DNA from: Medicago truncatula
Lineage: Eukaryota; Streptophyta; Magnoliopsida; Fabales; Fabaceae
NCBI RefSeq assembly: GCF_003473485.1
Contig: NC_053045.1
Span: forward strand, 52,742,494-52,806,493
Length of the DNA stretch: 64,000 bases
Reading direction: 5' to 3'
In this document: piece by piece, positions 21,907-33,869 of the stretch
Layout: each line of letters begins with the position of its first letter
Numbering within the stretch: the first letter of the stretch is position 1
Program-made: the position numbers and the translations under genes
The notes under the pieces: generated by a model
The model's input: the letters and a program-made list of their open reading frames with translations, nothing else
Database searches by the model: none
Told to the model about the DNA's origin: nothing

Positions 21907-23541
21907 ATGACGGGAAGCACATTTTCCCGAGCAACGTCCCTACTCAACAAACTCTCATCCATGTCAGAACTAAAACAACTTCAAGCCATAATCACCAAAT
22001 CAGGTCTTCACTCTCACATTCCCCTCACAACCAAACTCATTTTCTTTTCAGCTCTTTCTCCATTCGGTAACCTCTCACACGCTTATTCTCTTTTTCAACA
22101 TTCTTCCATTCTTATCCACAACCCCTTCATTTCCAACACCATGATTCGTGCTTTTTCTCATAGTTGTTTCCCTCTTCAAGCCTTGCTTATTTATAACCAA
22201 ATGCTAATCAACAACGTTGTTTCTGATAGTTACACTTGCAACTTTGTGCTTAAAGCTTGTTCCAGAGCTTATAAGTTGATACAGGAAAGCGGTAGTTGTG
22301 ATGATGATGATGATAACCTTGTTGTTGTTTATAATAAAGGAACTGAAATTCACTGTAGAGTTATCAAAATAGGATTTCAAAATGACCCCTCTGTTCAAAA
22401 TTCTTTGCTTTATTTCTATTCACAATGTGGGTTGGTCTCGGTTGCACGCTATCTGTTTGATCAAATTAAAGATACAAGTTTGGTTTCTTGGAATATTATG
22501 ATATCAGCGTATGATCGTGTTGATGATTATGAATTGGCGGATCACCTGCTTGAATTGATGCCGTGTAAGACTGTCATTTCGTGGAATACCCTGATTGCGA
22601 GATACATTAGGTTAGGTGATGTTCAGGCTGCCAGGAGAGTGTTCGGTTGTATGCCTGAGAGGAATGCGGTTTCGTGGAATTCTATGATTGCTGGTTGTGT
22701 TTCTGTTAGAGATTATGCGGGAGCGTTGGAACTCTTTTCTGAGATGCAAAATGCGGGAGTGAAACCGACAGAGGTAACACTTATATCGATCCTGGGTGCC
22801 TGTGCCGAAACTGGTGCACTGGAGATAGGTCACAAAATATACGAGTCTCTTAAAGTGTGTGAGCATAAGATTGAAAGTTATTTAGGTAATGCGCTTGTGA
22901 ATATGTATTGTAAATGTGGGAATTTGAGCTTGGCTTGGGAAATATTTAATGGGATGAAGATGAAAACTGTGAGTTGTTGGAATGCTATGGTTATTGGTTT
23001 GGCTGTCCATGGTTATTGTGAGGAGGTTTTCCAATTGTTTACAGAGATGGAAGAAAGTCTCGGCGGTAGTATTAGGCCGGATCGGGTGACATTTATTGGT
23101 GTTTTAGTTGCCTGTAGTCATAAAGGTTTGGTTGATAAAGCAAGATGGTATTTTGATCATATGGTAAAGCGGTACAAAATTGTGCCTGATAGCAAGCATT
23201 ATGGTTGCATGGTTGATCTTTTAACCAGACGGGGTTTGTTGGAAGAGGCTTATCAAATTATTATGACCGCCCCTTTTCAAAATAGTGTTGTGTTGTGGAG
23301 AACATTGCTGGGTGCTTGTAGGACACAGAGTAATACTGAGTTAGCTGAGATTTCCTTCAAACAACTTGCCAAATTGAAGCAACTAATAGATGGAGATTAC
23401 GTTTTGTTATCTAACATTTATGCTGAAGCTGGGAGATGGGATGAGGTTGAGAGATTGAGGAGTGAAATGGACTACTTGCATGTTCCTAGGCAAGCTGGCT
23501 ACAGCCAAATCAATATGAAAGAATCTGATAGACTATCCTGA
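21907..23541 (+). CDS. Pentatricopeptide repeat protein, PLS class, E-type
   Basis: Single exon of 544 residues. I take ATG 21907 because its peptide starts like related proteins (short basic/Ser/Thr leader, then LNKLSSMSELKQLQAIITKSG). The frame is open further upstream without an ATG. About ten P, L and S repeats follow, e.g. VSWNIMISAYDRV, VISWNTLIARYIRLGDV and AVSWNSMIAGCVSVRDYAGAL. The protein ends in an E region (VVLWRTLLGACRTQSNTELAE, then YVLLSNIYAEAGRWDEVERLR) and stops before any DYW deaminase domain. Such proteins bind organellar RNA and commonly act in C-to-U editing with a DYW partner. Organelle targeting cannot be decided by eye. An acidic insert (GSCDDDDDN) near residue 135 is unusual. 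The gene lies immediately after the nested transposon cluster. Confidence 0.9.
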   Translation: MTGSTFSRATSLLNKLSSMSELKQLQAIITKSGLHSHIPLTTKLIFFSALSPFGNLSHAYSLFQHSSILIHNPFISNTMIRAFSHSCFPLQALLIYNQMLINNVVSDSYTCNFVLKACSRAYKLIQESGSCDDDDDNLVVVYNKGTEIHCRVIKIGFQNDPSVQNSLLYFYSQCGLVSVARYLFDQIKDTSLVSWNIMISAYDRVDDYELADHLLELMPCKTVISWNTLIARYIRLGDVQAARRVFGCMPERNAVSWNSMIAGCVSVRDYAGALELFSEMQNAGVKPTEVTLISILGACAETGALEIGHKIYESLKVCEHKIESYLGNALVNMYCKCGNLSLAWEIFNGMKMKTVSCWNAMVIGLAVHGYCEEVFQLFTEMEESLGGSIRPDRVTFIGVLVACSHKGLVDKARWYFDHMVKRYKIVPDSKHYGCMVDLLTRRGLLEEAYQIIMTAPFQNSVVLWRTLLGACRTQSNTELAEISFKQLAKLKQLIDGDYVLLSNIYAEAGRWDEVERLRSEMDYLHVPRQAGYSQINMKESDRLS

Positions 23542-24564
23542 ACAAACCATTGACCTCTTTCGCTGAGTTACATTAAAGATGTTTTTTAGTCAGCCATGCA
23601 CCCTTATATGAACTATGAAGTGAATATTCCTCAATTATGCTAAATAATTGATTGGCATGAAGATTGTGGATGAAGCTGAGAATCTTAATATCAGTTCCAC
23701 CGTCATCTAGGAGGGTGTCAAGGAAGGTCCAAAAGATGAAAAAGGATGGCAGTTAGGCACCAATTAGTCCTGCTAAGTTGAGAATGTCGTATCCAAAATC
23801 ACACGTTCAAGATGTGTTGGTATCCAAGGCATAACATCAAATGATATTGTAATGAAGGGATACCATTAAGGCCAAAAAAAGTGGAAACCACATGCTCAAC
23901 CATAGACTGAAACTGAGCTGCCACAGACTGAGCCACATTCCCATCCGGTGAACCAGTAACCACAGGCTGAACCTCATCCTCAGTAGAGCAGTTAACGCTC
24001 ACAGTTTGCGCTCACAATAAACTAATATGTTTCATTAAAAAAAGACTTATTGTTGCTAATATATATGGAACATTTTTTTCCTTTTGGATTTGGACTAGCA
24101 ACATATTATAGACAAGCAACAAGGTTTGGTCATCCCAAATCAGAGGAAACATAGCACCTCAAAATTTGATACAAGCGTCATACATTGGTGGGACATCAAG
24201 ATTCGTGAACTTGATGACAACATGAAGGCTTCCACCTAGAGGTCCACATCAATACTGACGAAGAAGGATGAATGAAGACTGATTGTTAATGTTTGAATAC
24301 TTTTTGGGTTTCGTGTGTGATAATGTTATGCATATCAGTTATTGTGTGTAAACATTTGATTTCAGTAGCAACTATAAAGTCGTTGCCTTTTAAATTTCAA
24401 AACTATCAAGTCGTTGCCTTATAAATTTCAAAACATGTTAAGTATTTAGATATTGGTGTGATTGAATGCCTCTTTTCGACTAATGCTACCTTTTAAATTT
24501 CAAGGCATGTTGGTTCTTTTCCTGCACTAACTGTAATGTAATTATTCTGGCCTTTCTCTTGTAG
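23542..24564. other. Intergenic, no gene seen
   Basis: No supported gene. A short minus-strand frame at 23799-24002 is not recognised. Two copies of a stretch of about 35 bp (AAGTCGTTGCCTTTTAAATTTC-like, 24380-24437) stand in tandem. I looked here for the missing SMP-domain exons of the following C2 gene and found none. Confidence 0.45.
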
Positions 24565-27500
24565 GTTTTTGACCAAACTTCTTACAGTAGATTTACCTAG
24601 ACTATTTGTACGGCCAAACAAAATTGTTTTGGATTTTGAGAAGGGAAAAGCTGTTGGTCCCGTCACTGTTGGTCCTGTCGTTGATGTTATTAAATCTGGA
24701 GAAATGCAAGAAGGAAACATGGATTCTGTTGGTGAACTCTCCGTCACTCTTGTGGATGCTCGAAAGCTTCCTTATTTTTTTGGTAAAATCTATTGTCTTG
24801 TATTTGCTTTTAAGTAAATTACTGCTTTTTTTTTTGTTGGATTATTTGTACTAGATTGGGACTTTCTTTGCTATTTAATAGATTTTCTTTTTGTAGTCCT
24901 CTAATATTATTTGGTTCGCAAGAACTTCTTTTTGTTCTTTATATATCAGTATCGATAAACATGGTAAACTCCAAGGTAGTCAGTCTCTGGATGTTAGACT
25001 AAAGTTGTATGATTTAATCGTGATTGATTTTTTCTTTTGTACATTATTAATTCATGTGAAGATAAAAGTGTAGCATGAATATTCTCTATAGAAGAGGCAG
25101 GAGAAAGGAAAAAGGGGAAAAAGTCTAAACTTATAGTTGCATGCTTAGAAGAACTGCTACCTTTAGTAATTTCTCTTTGTTTTGTAATGATTTGTTTGTT
25201 TTTATTGGATTCTAAATCATAACTAAAACATAGTTTTGGTCTTATCTTTGTTTTGTACCCCATTTCGTCTTATATTTTTTCTTTGATTACCAGTTTCAGT
25301 ATTCACAAGAATACCGGTTAGGAAATAATGTGAAATGTGTTGCATTATCTGCCCTACTCAATTTTTTTAATTTGCTGTTTTTCCAGGCAAGACAGATCCA
25401 TATGTTATTCTTAGCCTTGGAGATCAAACCATACGCAGCAAAAAGAACAGTCAAACTACTGTCATTGGCTGGCGCCCCTGGAATGCCAATTTGGAATCAG
25501 GTGTTGTTTTTGAATTTCCTGATTCATCTTTGTTTATACTATTTCCATATGTTTCGTTGTATTCACATGTTCTAGCACCACAGGATTTCCATATGCTTGT
25601 TTCCAACCCTAAAAAGCAGAAGTTAAGTATCCAAGTTAAGGACGCTCTGGGATTTGCAGATTTGACCATTGGTACTGGAGAGGTATGTATTATGTGTGCA
25701 ATACCAAAAGTATTTGGGTTTCGGTGGTGTTTTATTCCTTGTGTTCTCTACTTATTAGTTTAATACTTCATTCACAGTCTACGTGCATAGATAATACAAT
25801 TAGTTTTTCTCCCCTTTTCTTTTGCTGCTTAGTGTCTTGTCTGTGTATGGTCCATAATGCTGCATTCTAATTGCTTAATTTTAATATCTATAACATGTAT
25901 TTTTTGGCCAATTTTTCAAATATTTTCTCGTTAAAAGTCTGGTTTGATGTCTTGTGTCTGACTCATTATTATTGCATGTGGGATCCTTGTCTTAAGCAAA
26001 GATGTGCTTAGCAGGTTCTCCCTTCCTCCTCTGTTGCTGATTAGCTGTGTTTTCCTTATGAATTGAACAGTGTTAAGCAGAATGAGCCTCATCAGAATTG
26101 GTGATCTTAGATGAGTTATATTATTGGTGGTTTTTAAAAATATAGATGGTTAAATTATTTAATCTTATGGAGAATTCTTTGAAGATTTATGTATGCCACT
26201 AAACTGAATGCTTTGGAGTGTATCGGGCATGGTTTTGGACTGTATCGAGTATGAATACGACTTCTTCTAATTTTTTCTTTTGCTTAGTCGCTGAAAGAAC
26301 TGTAGCCTTTAAAAATAAGAAGCGCAAAGGTAGAATCGTTAGGCCTCAAACTGAGGTTTGTGCTAGAAGAATTAAGGGATGGAGTATGCCTGTGGGGAAG
26401 GAAGATATATGAGAGAATATTTTCTGGCGCGTGCTGGGAACAACGGTATAGACAGCTTTCAATGTGTAAGTAAAGGGGTCCTAGTAGGGAAAAAGTTGGA
26501 TGTTCATGGGAAGGGTGCAGGGGTTTCAGTAGGGAAGAGAGTTTTGTGGTGATGTTGGTGGGCCATTGGCTTGGGTGGAGATTGCTTGTTGCAGTCTGAG
26601 TATCATTACTTCTTTTATCCCTTTGCCATTAAATCTGTGTTCCTCTGTTATAAGGAGTTGAGCTCCCTTTTTGCTGCATAACTTTTCGAGAGATTTTTAG
26701 TTCCCATCAAAGAGAGTAGTTGACAATAACATGCTGGGATTTTTAGCGACCATGTTAACTATTTTCATGCCATTTAGATGCAGTGTAGTCTTAAAAAAAT
26801 ACCACACTTTTCGACCATGTGAACTTATTTATTTTTACGCGATGTTGTAAGTAGTTATTGCAATGTAAATATTATCTTCCCAATCCCTTACATCAAAGTA
26901 GTGATGTTTGCTACTATTGTTGTTATTTATGATTATGAAATTTGTTATTGAGATTTGTTGTTTGCAATTGATTAAGAATGGAGCTATTTTTTCCTGTGTG
27001 TATGTTTCTTATCTGATAATTTTTTCAGGTTGATTTGGGATCTCTTCAAGACACTGTACCAACAGACAGAATTGTTGCTTTGCAAGGGGGTTGGGGTTTT
27101 TTACGAAAGGGCTTGTCTGGGGAGATATTGCTTAGGCTAACATATAAAGCATATGTGGAGGATGAGGAAGATGACAAGACTGAGGAGGATTCCATTGATA
27201 TAGATGTTTCAGACGATGAGTTGTCTGATACAGAAGAAGCAAATGTCACTGATAAGACGGGCGTAAGAGAATCTGCGTACCCAACAGATAAAGAATCATT
27301 TATGGATGTTTTGGCTGCAATAATTGTTAGCGAGGAATTCCAAGGGATAGTAGCATCTGAAACAGGGTTTACCAAAGGTTTGGATAATGGCTCAAATACA
27401 GGGTCTAAAGCATCAAAATCTCCTGTTGCCAATGCGGAATCAATTCCTCCTAGTGCTGATAATTCTGAAGGTTCTTCTGGAGGTACCATACTCTTAGAAT

Positions 27501-27688
27501 CTCTAATTTAAGCTGTCTAACATGGACATGCATTATCTGAATGTTTACAAGATTCATGAAGCATCTCATACTCATGACGAAAGTTAAACTTCAATGCAGG
27601 GTCGGCCTTATTTTGGCTTGCTGTGATTACTAGCATAGCAGTATTAATTGCTGTCAATATCAGTGGTTCAAGTATCTTCAATCCTTAA
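24565..27688 (+). pseudogene. 5'-truncated C2/SMP-type membrane contact protein (NTMC2T6-like)
   Basis: Five exons are recognisable: 24565-24782, 25387-25500, 25584-25682, 27029-27482 and 27600-27688. They encode the end of an SMP domain (LTKLLTVDLPRLFVRP), a C2 domain (GELSVTLVDARKLPYF, then GKTDPYVILSLGDQTIRSKK and GFADLTIGTGEVDLGSL), an acidic linker (KAYVEDEEDDKTEED) and a C-terminal membrane helix (FWLAVITSIAVLIAVN). The family resembles plant C2-domain proteins of the At1g53590/NTMC2T6 type, lipid-transfer proteins at ER contact sites. Exon 2 has one base too many: it starts in the TDPYVILSLG frame but ends in the APGMPIWNQ frame. The N-terminal anchor and most of SMP are absent. Introns are kept, so this is a broken segmental duplicate, not a retrocopy. 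Confidence 0.8.
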
Positions 27689-29087
27689 GATGGTGTTCTG
27701 CTGCATGCAATCTTCATCTTGGTTCAGCTAAAGTAATTCTCACGTCTTCATTGCTTCCTATATTCAACTTTAGTAAGCTCGTTTTTATCTATTATATTGC
27801 AATAACCATGCCATAAAGATTTAACAAGGTTTTATGTTCGTTGTTGATTGATTAAGCAACAGTAGTGCATAGACATTGATTTTTCCTTTAGATTATAGAT
27901 TTTTTTTTCTCATATGGCGTCGGCAACTATCTGATATTTGCCTTGTTGTGTTTGTCCATCTTGAAGCTTCTCTCCATGCGTGGATAACTAATGGAGAGTG
28001 TCATGAAATGTAATGAGATAAAGCAGATTGAAATGGAATGGAAAGAATAAGTCTTGTTTCATTCCATATCCACCAAATTGGCGAGCAAAAAAAAAAGTGG
28101 AGTATTGGATGTAATGAAATGGAATGCATTCCATCATATTCCAATTCATTCTGTCTTATTTTAAACAATCCCAAGGGTGGAACATATCATTGTTATTATC
28201 GGTTCCCCGATCCAATCATAGCAAAATAAAATCTTGTACTCTCAAACACATCGTAAATACTCAGTGGATGTACGCCTTAAGAAATAACGTCAGTTTTTGT
28301 TACAATATTGTGCACTTTCATTGGATAGTTCAACTGTGTACATGTTATGTTCGTACTTGTGCTCAATTTCCACTAAAAGTTGTTAATTTTGGTCTTATTT
28401 TTTACCCTGGCAGGTTGTGCAGTGGATTTTAATCAGATCATTTTTCTTTTAGCTATTAGTCTAGTTTAGTATATTTGTATATGCATGAGTACTGCTGTGG
28501 AGGAAAGCATCTACTGGCGGCGCGTGATTCTTTGCTTCGATTTGTGAGAGCTACAAATTTTAATTCAGCTTAAACATATATTAATTGTTATATATGCAAA
28601 TACAAACTATTGTTTTTTACCAGGCAATAATAAAATAGAATAACAGGGTTTTTTTTTACCATTTCACTTGTCTGGGACTTTTTTTACAACCTTTCCAATA
28701 CGCGAATAATGACGACTATTTCTTAATTTATCAATGATTGCTGATGGTGTCTGAAGGTAAAAAATAACAAGGCAATCAGAATGGTAGTATCTAACCTAAT
28801 GTCCATGTAACCCTAAGCGATTGTTTAGCGCATGTTTGTTTCATTGACGACTATTTAGTTTGACTGATTGTTTAACCAAATTTGATTTACAACTTTGATT
28901 GACATGGACCTAATAGGGGTTCTGCTTTTTCTGTTTGCCCTTGGGTATATGTCACTAACCATTTTGTCAGGTATCTACTATATTAAATTTCACAACTCAA
29001 AGTTTAATCAATTGTAAGTTTGCAAATTTATCCAAACATACATAGTGCGTATATAACACATGATTCAAGACACAATACTTTATTTGG
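27689..29087. other. Intergenic, no gene seen
   Basis: The first part is probably a former 3' UTR of the C2 pseudogene. The rest is AT-rich with short, unrecognised frames. Confidence 0.45.
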
Positions 29088-29248
29088 CACTACTAAAAAA
29101 ATAAAAATTAATGAGGGATATTTATCGAAGGAAAACATGAAATCCCTCTTCTAATTCCGTCATTAAATTTTGCGACCAAGGAATTTGTGAGGAATTTCAT
29201 TTTTTCCGTCACTAATTTCCCTCGCTAGTTTTGCTTTTTCTAGTAGTG
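29088..29248. mobile_element. CACTA-type MITE
   Basis: 161 bp, starting CACTACTAAAAAA and ending TTTTTCTAGTAGTG. The 3-bp target TGG is duplicated at 29085-29087 and 29249-29251. Terminal CACTA, a 3-bp duplication and small size all fit a non-autonomous CACTA element. Confidence 0.8.
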
Positions 29249-29337
29249 TGGGGCAGTAACTAGTTCAAATCTTGAACTAAATAATTCCTTCAGAAAACAT
29301 AATCTTGAACTAAATAAAGTCAGACAATCTATACAAA

Positions 29338-29369
29338 CTAGACCATCGACCCGTGCTATCGCACGGGTC
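29338..29369 (-). mobile_element. Helitron 3' terminus
   Basis: On the minus strand the 9-bp perfect stem GACCCGTGC/GCACGGGTC with a 4-base loop (29348-29369) is followed by GATGGT and then CTAG, with T as the next host base. This is the hairpin-plus-CTRR end of a Helitron. The element would extend to higher coordinates. Its 5' TC end is not identified. Confidence 0.6.
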
Positions 29370-29839
29370 TTATCAACTATAATAGAGATCAATAAATTAT
29401 CTTTGACCAATGGCATTTAAATCTTACTAATTTTTTCATTCTAGTCTTTCTAAAAACATAATTTATAATACTTATTTAAAAATACCTCAAAAAAGTGTGA
29501 TATAGAATACTTGGATCTAACTAAAGCTTCCATTTTAGTTCCAACGGATTCTAAAATTGAGTTTATACAATTTATTGGTTTGTTACACAAAAGAAAAGTA
29601 TACCCTGTTAAAAAATAACTATAGCTTATAGGAAAATAAAAAGTCAATATCTCAAATAATCAAGATTTACTTTTCTTTTTTAAATTACATACCATATAAC
29701 AGGTTTTTCTAAAGTAAATTAAGTGTGATTGAAGTATTATATGATCGTTTATAAGGTTAATATGTTAACGTTTAGAAAATATTTCGTAGTGTTCGTAATT
29801 TAAAAACGAAAAGTAAACTCTTCCCTCCCTTCCCTCTTA
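29370..29839. other. Probable Helitron body, no gene seen
   Basis: AT-rich sequence next to the Helitron end. No helicase or captured exon is recognised. Confidence 0.3.
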
Positions 29840-30741
29840 GGCCCCGTTTGGATAAACAACTTATATAGATGCTTATAGCATTAAGACTTATAACATTAGA
29901 GCTTACATCATAAGCTCTTATACTTGATAAGCTATTTATGTTTGGATATGTACACTAAAAAGTACTTACATAAATTGAAGTGTTTGGATGTGACATTACA
30001 TAAGCAATTATCGAAATATTAAATATTTTTAATTTAAAAAAAAAAATCAAAGAATCGAACCACAGTTATCAAGATTTATTTTGATAAAATTAATCAAGAT
30101 GTAAAAAAACAATATTATAATATATTAATTATAATTATATATATAGCATGATCAATATTCGTCCTTAAAAAGAAAAAATCAAAGTTACCTAATTGTATGC
30201 TGCGTAAACACTCTGCATAAATAAACTTGAGAAATTATGATTGTAAACTTACCATATATATAGATATTAGTGTACAATTTGTTACCAAAAAAGACAAGTT
30301 AAGTTTGTTTTTTTTATTCAGTTTCATTTTGTTACATAACAAAAAAATAATAAAAATCTTCCTTAAAACAAAAAAAGAAATCTTAGTTACGTGTGTTACT
30401 TTAGTAAGATAAATATATAACAATTTTGTTACTCATGCACCGCTAAAGATAACTAACATTATAATTAAAATATATGTTTTTTTTCTAAAAACAAAAAAAT
30501 AAAATAAAATATATGTTTTGAAAAAGTGGATCCAGAGAGAATCGAAGGAGGTTACATAAATTCATAAGCTCATTGTTAAGCCGGAGGGTAAGCTGAAAGT
30601 TTAGGCTTATTAAAATATGGCATAAGCAACTTATGAAACTATGATAAGCTATTTTTATTTGTTTACCCAAACACTTTTACAAAGGCTTATGGGAGTAGAT
30701 AAGCCCACATAAGCTCAAAATAAGCCAATCCAAACGGGGCC
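29840..30741. mobile_element. TIR element, 902 bp (GGCCCCGTTTGGAT family)
   Basis: Left end GGCCCCGTTTGGATAAACAA. Right end AGCCAATCCAAACGGGGCC. The subterminal DNA has repeated CTTATA/AAGCTTATA-like words in inverted orientation. It is non-coding. Flanks are TTA on the left and TTG on the right, which could be a decayed 3-bp target, so the superfamily (Harbinger or other) is not settled. Related copies lie at 36387 and 43386. Confidence 0.75.
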
Positions 30742-32206
30742 TTGGTCTTTAAACCTTGGTAGATTTCTAATTTTTTTTTAGGAAAATAAACTTGCATTAT
30801 AATTTTTTTAAAAGAGGAAACTTGCATTATAAACTGGGACCAGAAGTACCCAAAATGGAAAGATACAAAAGTCTGATTTAAGTCTTAGTTTTAGTTCCAA
30901 TGAGAATATGGTGAATAGTATTGCTTCCCAGTCATATTTCAATCTACCTCGTAAGCTATGGAGATTTTTTCATGTGTCATAACTTAACTATTGCCTACGA
31001 AATAATCAGAATCACGTATTTACTATAAAATAATTAATAGTTTAGATGAGTAGTAAATGAAATAATTAGATGATGTTAGCATATATAACAAAGAATAGTT
31101 TTATCCTACATTGGTAGAATAAAGCAAGAGCAAGGCAAATGAGCATAGTCACTGAAATAGTATCACAAAGGTGTGCTCTGCCAAAAAAAAATAACAGACA
31201 AAGGTCCGATATATAATTAGAAAAATGAAACTGAACCACAGCTATCATTATGAGGTGTATATGACACTGTTATTACTCTTAAAATGAAAACACACCAGCA
31301 ACAAAATTTCAAAGCATTAGTAACCAACAGTGAATGTTATAAAATATTAACCAACTCAACCATCACATTTCTGTCTGCAGAATTTTCGATCAAGTTTACA
31401 TGCTTGCAGAAACTAAGCAGCTACAAAACAAATTCCTAATGAAGAAGAAACCAAAATCATATGAACACTCGTCTACTGCTGCTACGATATAATTACTCCT
31501 TTAATTGTTAAGAAGCTCTCTGTATTGCATAATGCTAATGTAATGATATTTATAATCTACAGTAGTACAATGTTAATGCAGACTTTAACAGAAAGAAAGT
31601 ACATGTGTTTCTTTGTTTAAGAGGTTGCAAATAATTCTTAAGGGAGTTAAAATCTTAATAGGATAATGTGTCATGTATCAAACTTGACACACACTGTGCT
31701 ATTTTGCGACATTTGCAAAATCTATGTTCAACTTAAAAAAAATTAGTTAACACTATTGCACTGAAACTTGTAGCCCGTTGTAGGTAGCTTAGACATCACC
31801 TCTTTGCAAAAATGGAACACAGAAGTTTGGTGTCATACTTCTTTCTCATTGCCATTGGAATTTGAACCAAAATCATTGGATAAACGCACACAGATCCTTC
31901 AACATCATCAACCTTGTTTGGTGACATACCTTTTTCTCATTGCACATTGGAATTTCACTCAAAATCATTGGATAAATGCACAAAGATCCATTAACATCAT
32001 CAACCTTGAATGGTTCCCCGTTAATCCTTGGCTTAACTTACTGGAATTTGATCCAAAAGCACCCCAAACAAAGAAGCATACAGTCCACGGATTCGATGAG
32101 AAACAAAACATAAAATTTCGAAAGAGCCTGAACTGATGCATGCAAATTGGCAGTCAACATGAAACGTCAACCATGCAACATAAGCCATTTGGAACAACCT
32201 TTAAAA
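30742..32206. other. Intergenic with a 70-bp tandem repeat
   Basis: Two copies of a stretch beginning CATTGGAATTTGAACC/CATTGGAATTTCACTC occur at about 31852-31917 and 31944-32013. Short frames at 31804-32136 overlap them, and no protein family is recognised. Confidence 0.45.
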
Positions 32207-32497
32207 TCAGAAATATGGGGAATGTGCAAATTGGTATTGCCAACCTTGAAGGTAAGCAACAACCTCAAAATCCAACACAGCCAAAGAAATCACCAAAAAC
32301 ATACTAATGATTCTAAACGACAATTTACCTTTTTCAATAGCCACACCTTGTCTACTAATCAACCCTTTCTTAATAGCCCCAAGAAAATCCCAAAGAACAG
32401 TTGCCAACCAAGTAACAGAACCAACGGCGCGATGAGCCATGAGAAGCAAAACCCACGTAACTTGTATGACATTCTTACCGCAATTTTTGTCCACCAG
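32207..32497 (-). pseudogene. CSLC (xyloglucan beta-1,4-glucan synthase) N-terminal fragment
   Basis: The minus-strand frame reads QVTWVLLLMAHRAVGSVTWLA, then FLGAIKKGLISRQGVAIE and KGKLSFRIISMFLVISLAVL, then FEVVAYLQGW. This is the region before and through the first membrane helix of cellulose-synthase-like C proteins, which make the xyloglucan backbone in the Golgi. The catalytic D, D, D and QxxRW region is absent. The frame ends with YQFAHSPYF and a stop, where family members go on into the catalytic part. It is an isolated exon fragment. Confidence 0.75.
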
Positions 32498-32539
32498 CCT
32501 AAATGGCAGCGTATGCACCATTAATCTTATACTCTCCAA

Positions 32540-33369
32540 AAAAAAGGATTGTTACAACTTACCAACCAACAAATCAAATTGGCGACATGATTCCTAATTG
32601 CATGAAGAAAAGTAAAATTCAAACAGTTTTTCATTAGAAATTGTTTGGACGATATTTCTCTTTCAAAAAGTTTTTTTTATCCAAGTCATGTCAACCAAGC
32701 CTAAACAATATTTTGAAATTCCAAATCTCTAATTATTAGAAATTATAGAAGATTTGAATATCCTGAACAATATTCTTTTCATTCAACTACATGGAAAATC
32801 CAAATAAAACTGAAGTCTAAAATGTTTGAAGAACAAAAAGGAGATGCCGTTGAAATGTGATATGGCAGAACACCTAGAATAAGAAGCTTCACGCATACAC
32901 ATAGACGAAAGATGCAATTTAAATGTAATCCATTGAACCACAAATTGAATGTTTGGAAAAAAAATATCAAGGAAAAAAGTAAATAACTTAAAATGAATTA
33001 TTGGCATGGCTCTCGCATACTAACAATGCCCTTCACAATACAATACATATGCTTTAGTCGTTACACAACTAAAAAATTGAGTTTTGTAAACATAAAAAAA
33101 AAAAGGTGTAGATGAAGCTGCAATGTCAAAATTTTGTTGAAGGGTAATCAAATCAATGAGTTTTTGCCACAAGTTCAAATTAGGTTAGCAAGACTCATAA
33201 AATGTGAGGAAAAGCAAAGAATAAAACACATGTGATTAAATCAAACCATCATTAGTTACTTGGGGTTAGTTAGAATCAGAAGCATAATGGTGGCAATAGA
33301 GAGATAAAAGGTAAACTATTAGATTTCACAATGGATAAAATAGAGGAATGCAGTCACAGATGGATAGCT
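32540..33369. other. Intergenic, no gene seen
   Basis: AT-rich. It may hold the 3' part of the short transcript candidate at 33370-33815. Confidence 0.4.
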
Positions 33370-33815
33370 ATGCATCCAATTCAGACATTTTAGCCTGCAA
33401 CTGCAACAACAAAGAGAAGTCAGTCAAGAATATAGATAAATCTACAACCAAAATTAGATAAATATAAACCAACAAAATCTCCAAAGAAGAATGGAAGAAC
33501 AAAGCCACACACTGATGTGGAGAGAAGAATGAGTCGACCAGAGAAACTGAAATTATGACCCAAAATTCATTCGATGTCTAAATTAGGACCCATCACAGAG
33601 ATCAAAAAGTATACTAACCTACAAAATAAAACATTTCAAGCTAAAAACCAAAACCCGATAGAGGAAATAAGCCCTAAATTGAAACACTGAATAAAGAAGG
33701 AAGAAAAGAGAGAAAAATAAAACAATACCATGAAAGGCTTAGTAGCCATGACAATAATAGGGAGGAGGAGAGGTCGGATCTAGGGGGACATGGTGAGGTG
33801 GTGGGAAACTGAAAA
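33370..33815 (-). other. Possible short spliced transcript
   Basis: A TATA-like ATTTATATATTC (33846-33857, minus) precedes a C/T-rich leader with a three-codon upstream ORF. Then comes ATGGCTACTAAGCCTTTCATG with a GT donor directly after it (33730). An AG acceptor near 33402 follows CTTTGTTGTTGCAGTTGCAG. Joined, the frame gives only about 15 residues and ends ELDA. Promoter and splice signals look real, but the product may be non-coding or continue in exons I missed. Confidence 0.3.
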
Positions 33816-33869
33816 CGCCTTACAAAGTGCTGTACTGAGAAGGTTGAATATATAAATAATCAATACAGT

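Noticed and set aside
27046-27489. 147-codon minus-strand ORF
   Set aside because: Antisense shadow of the acidic linker exon of the C2 pseudogene.
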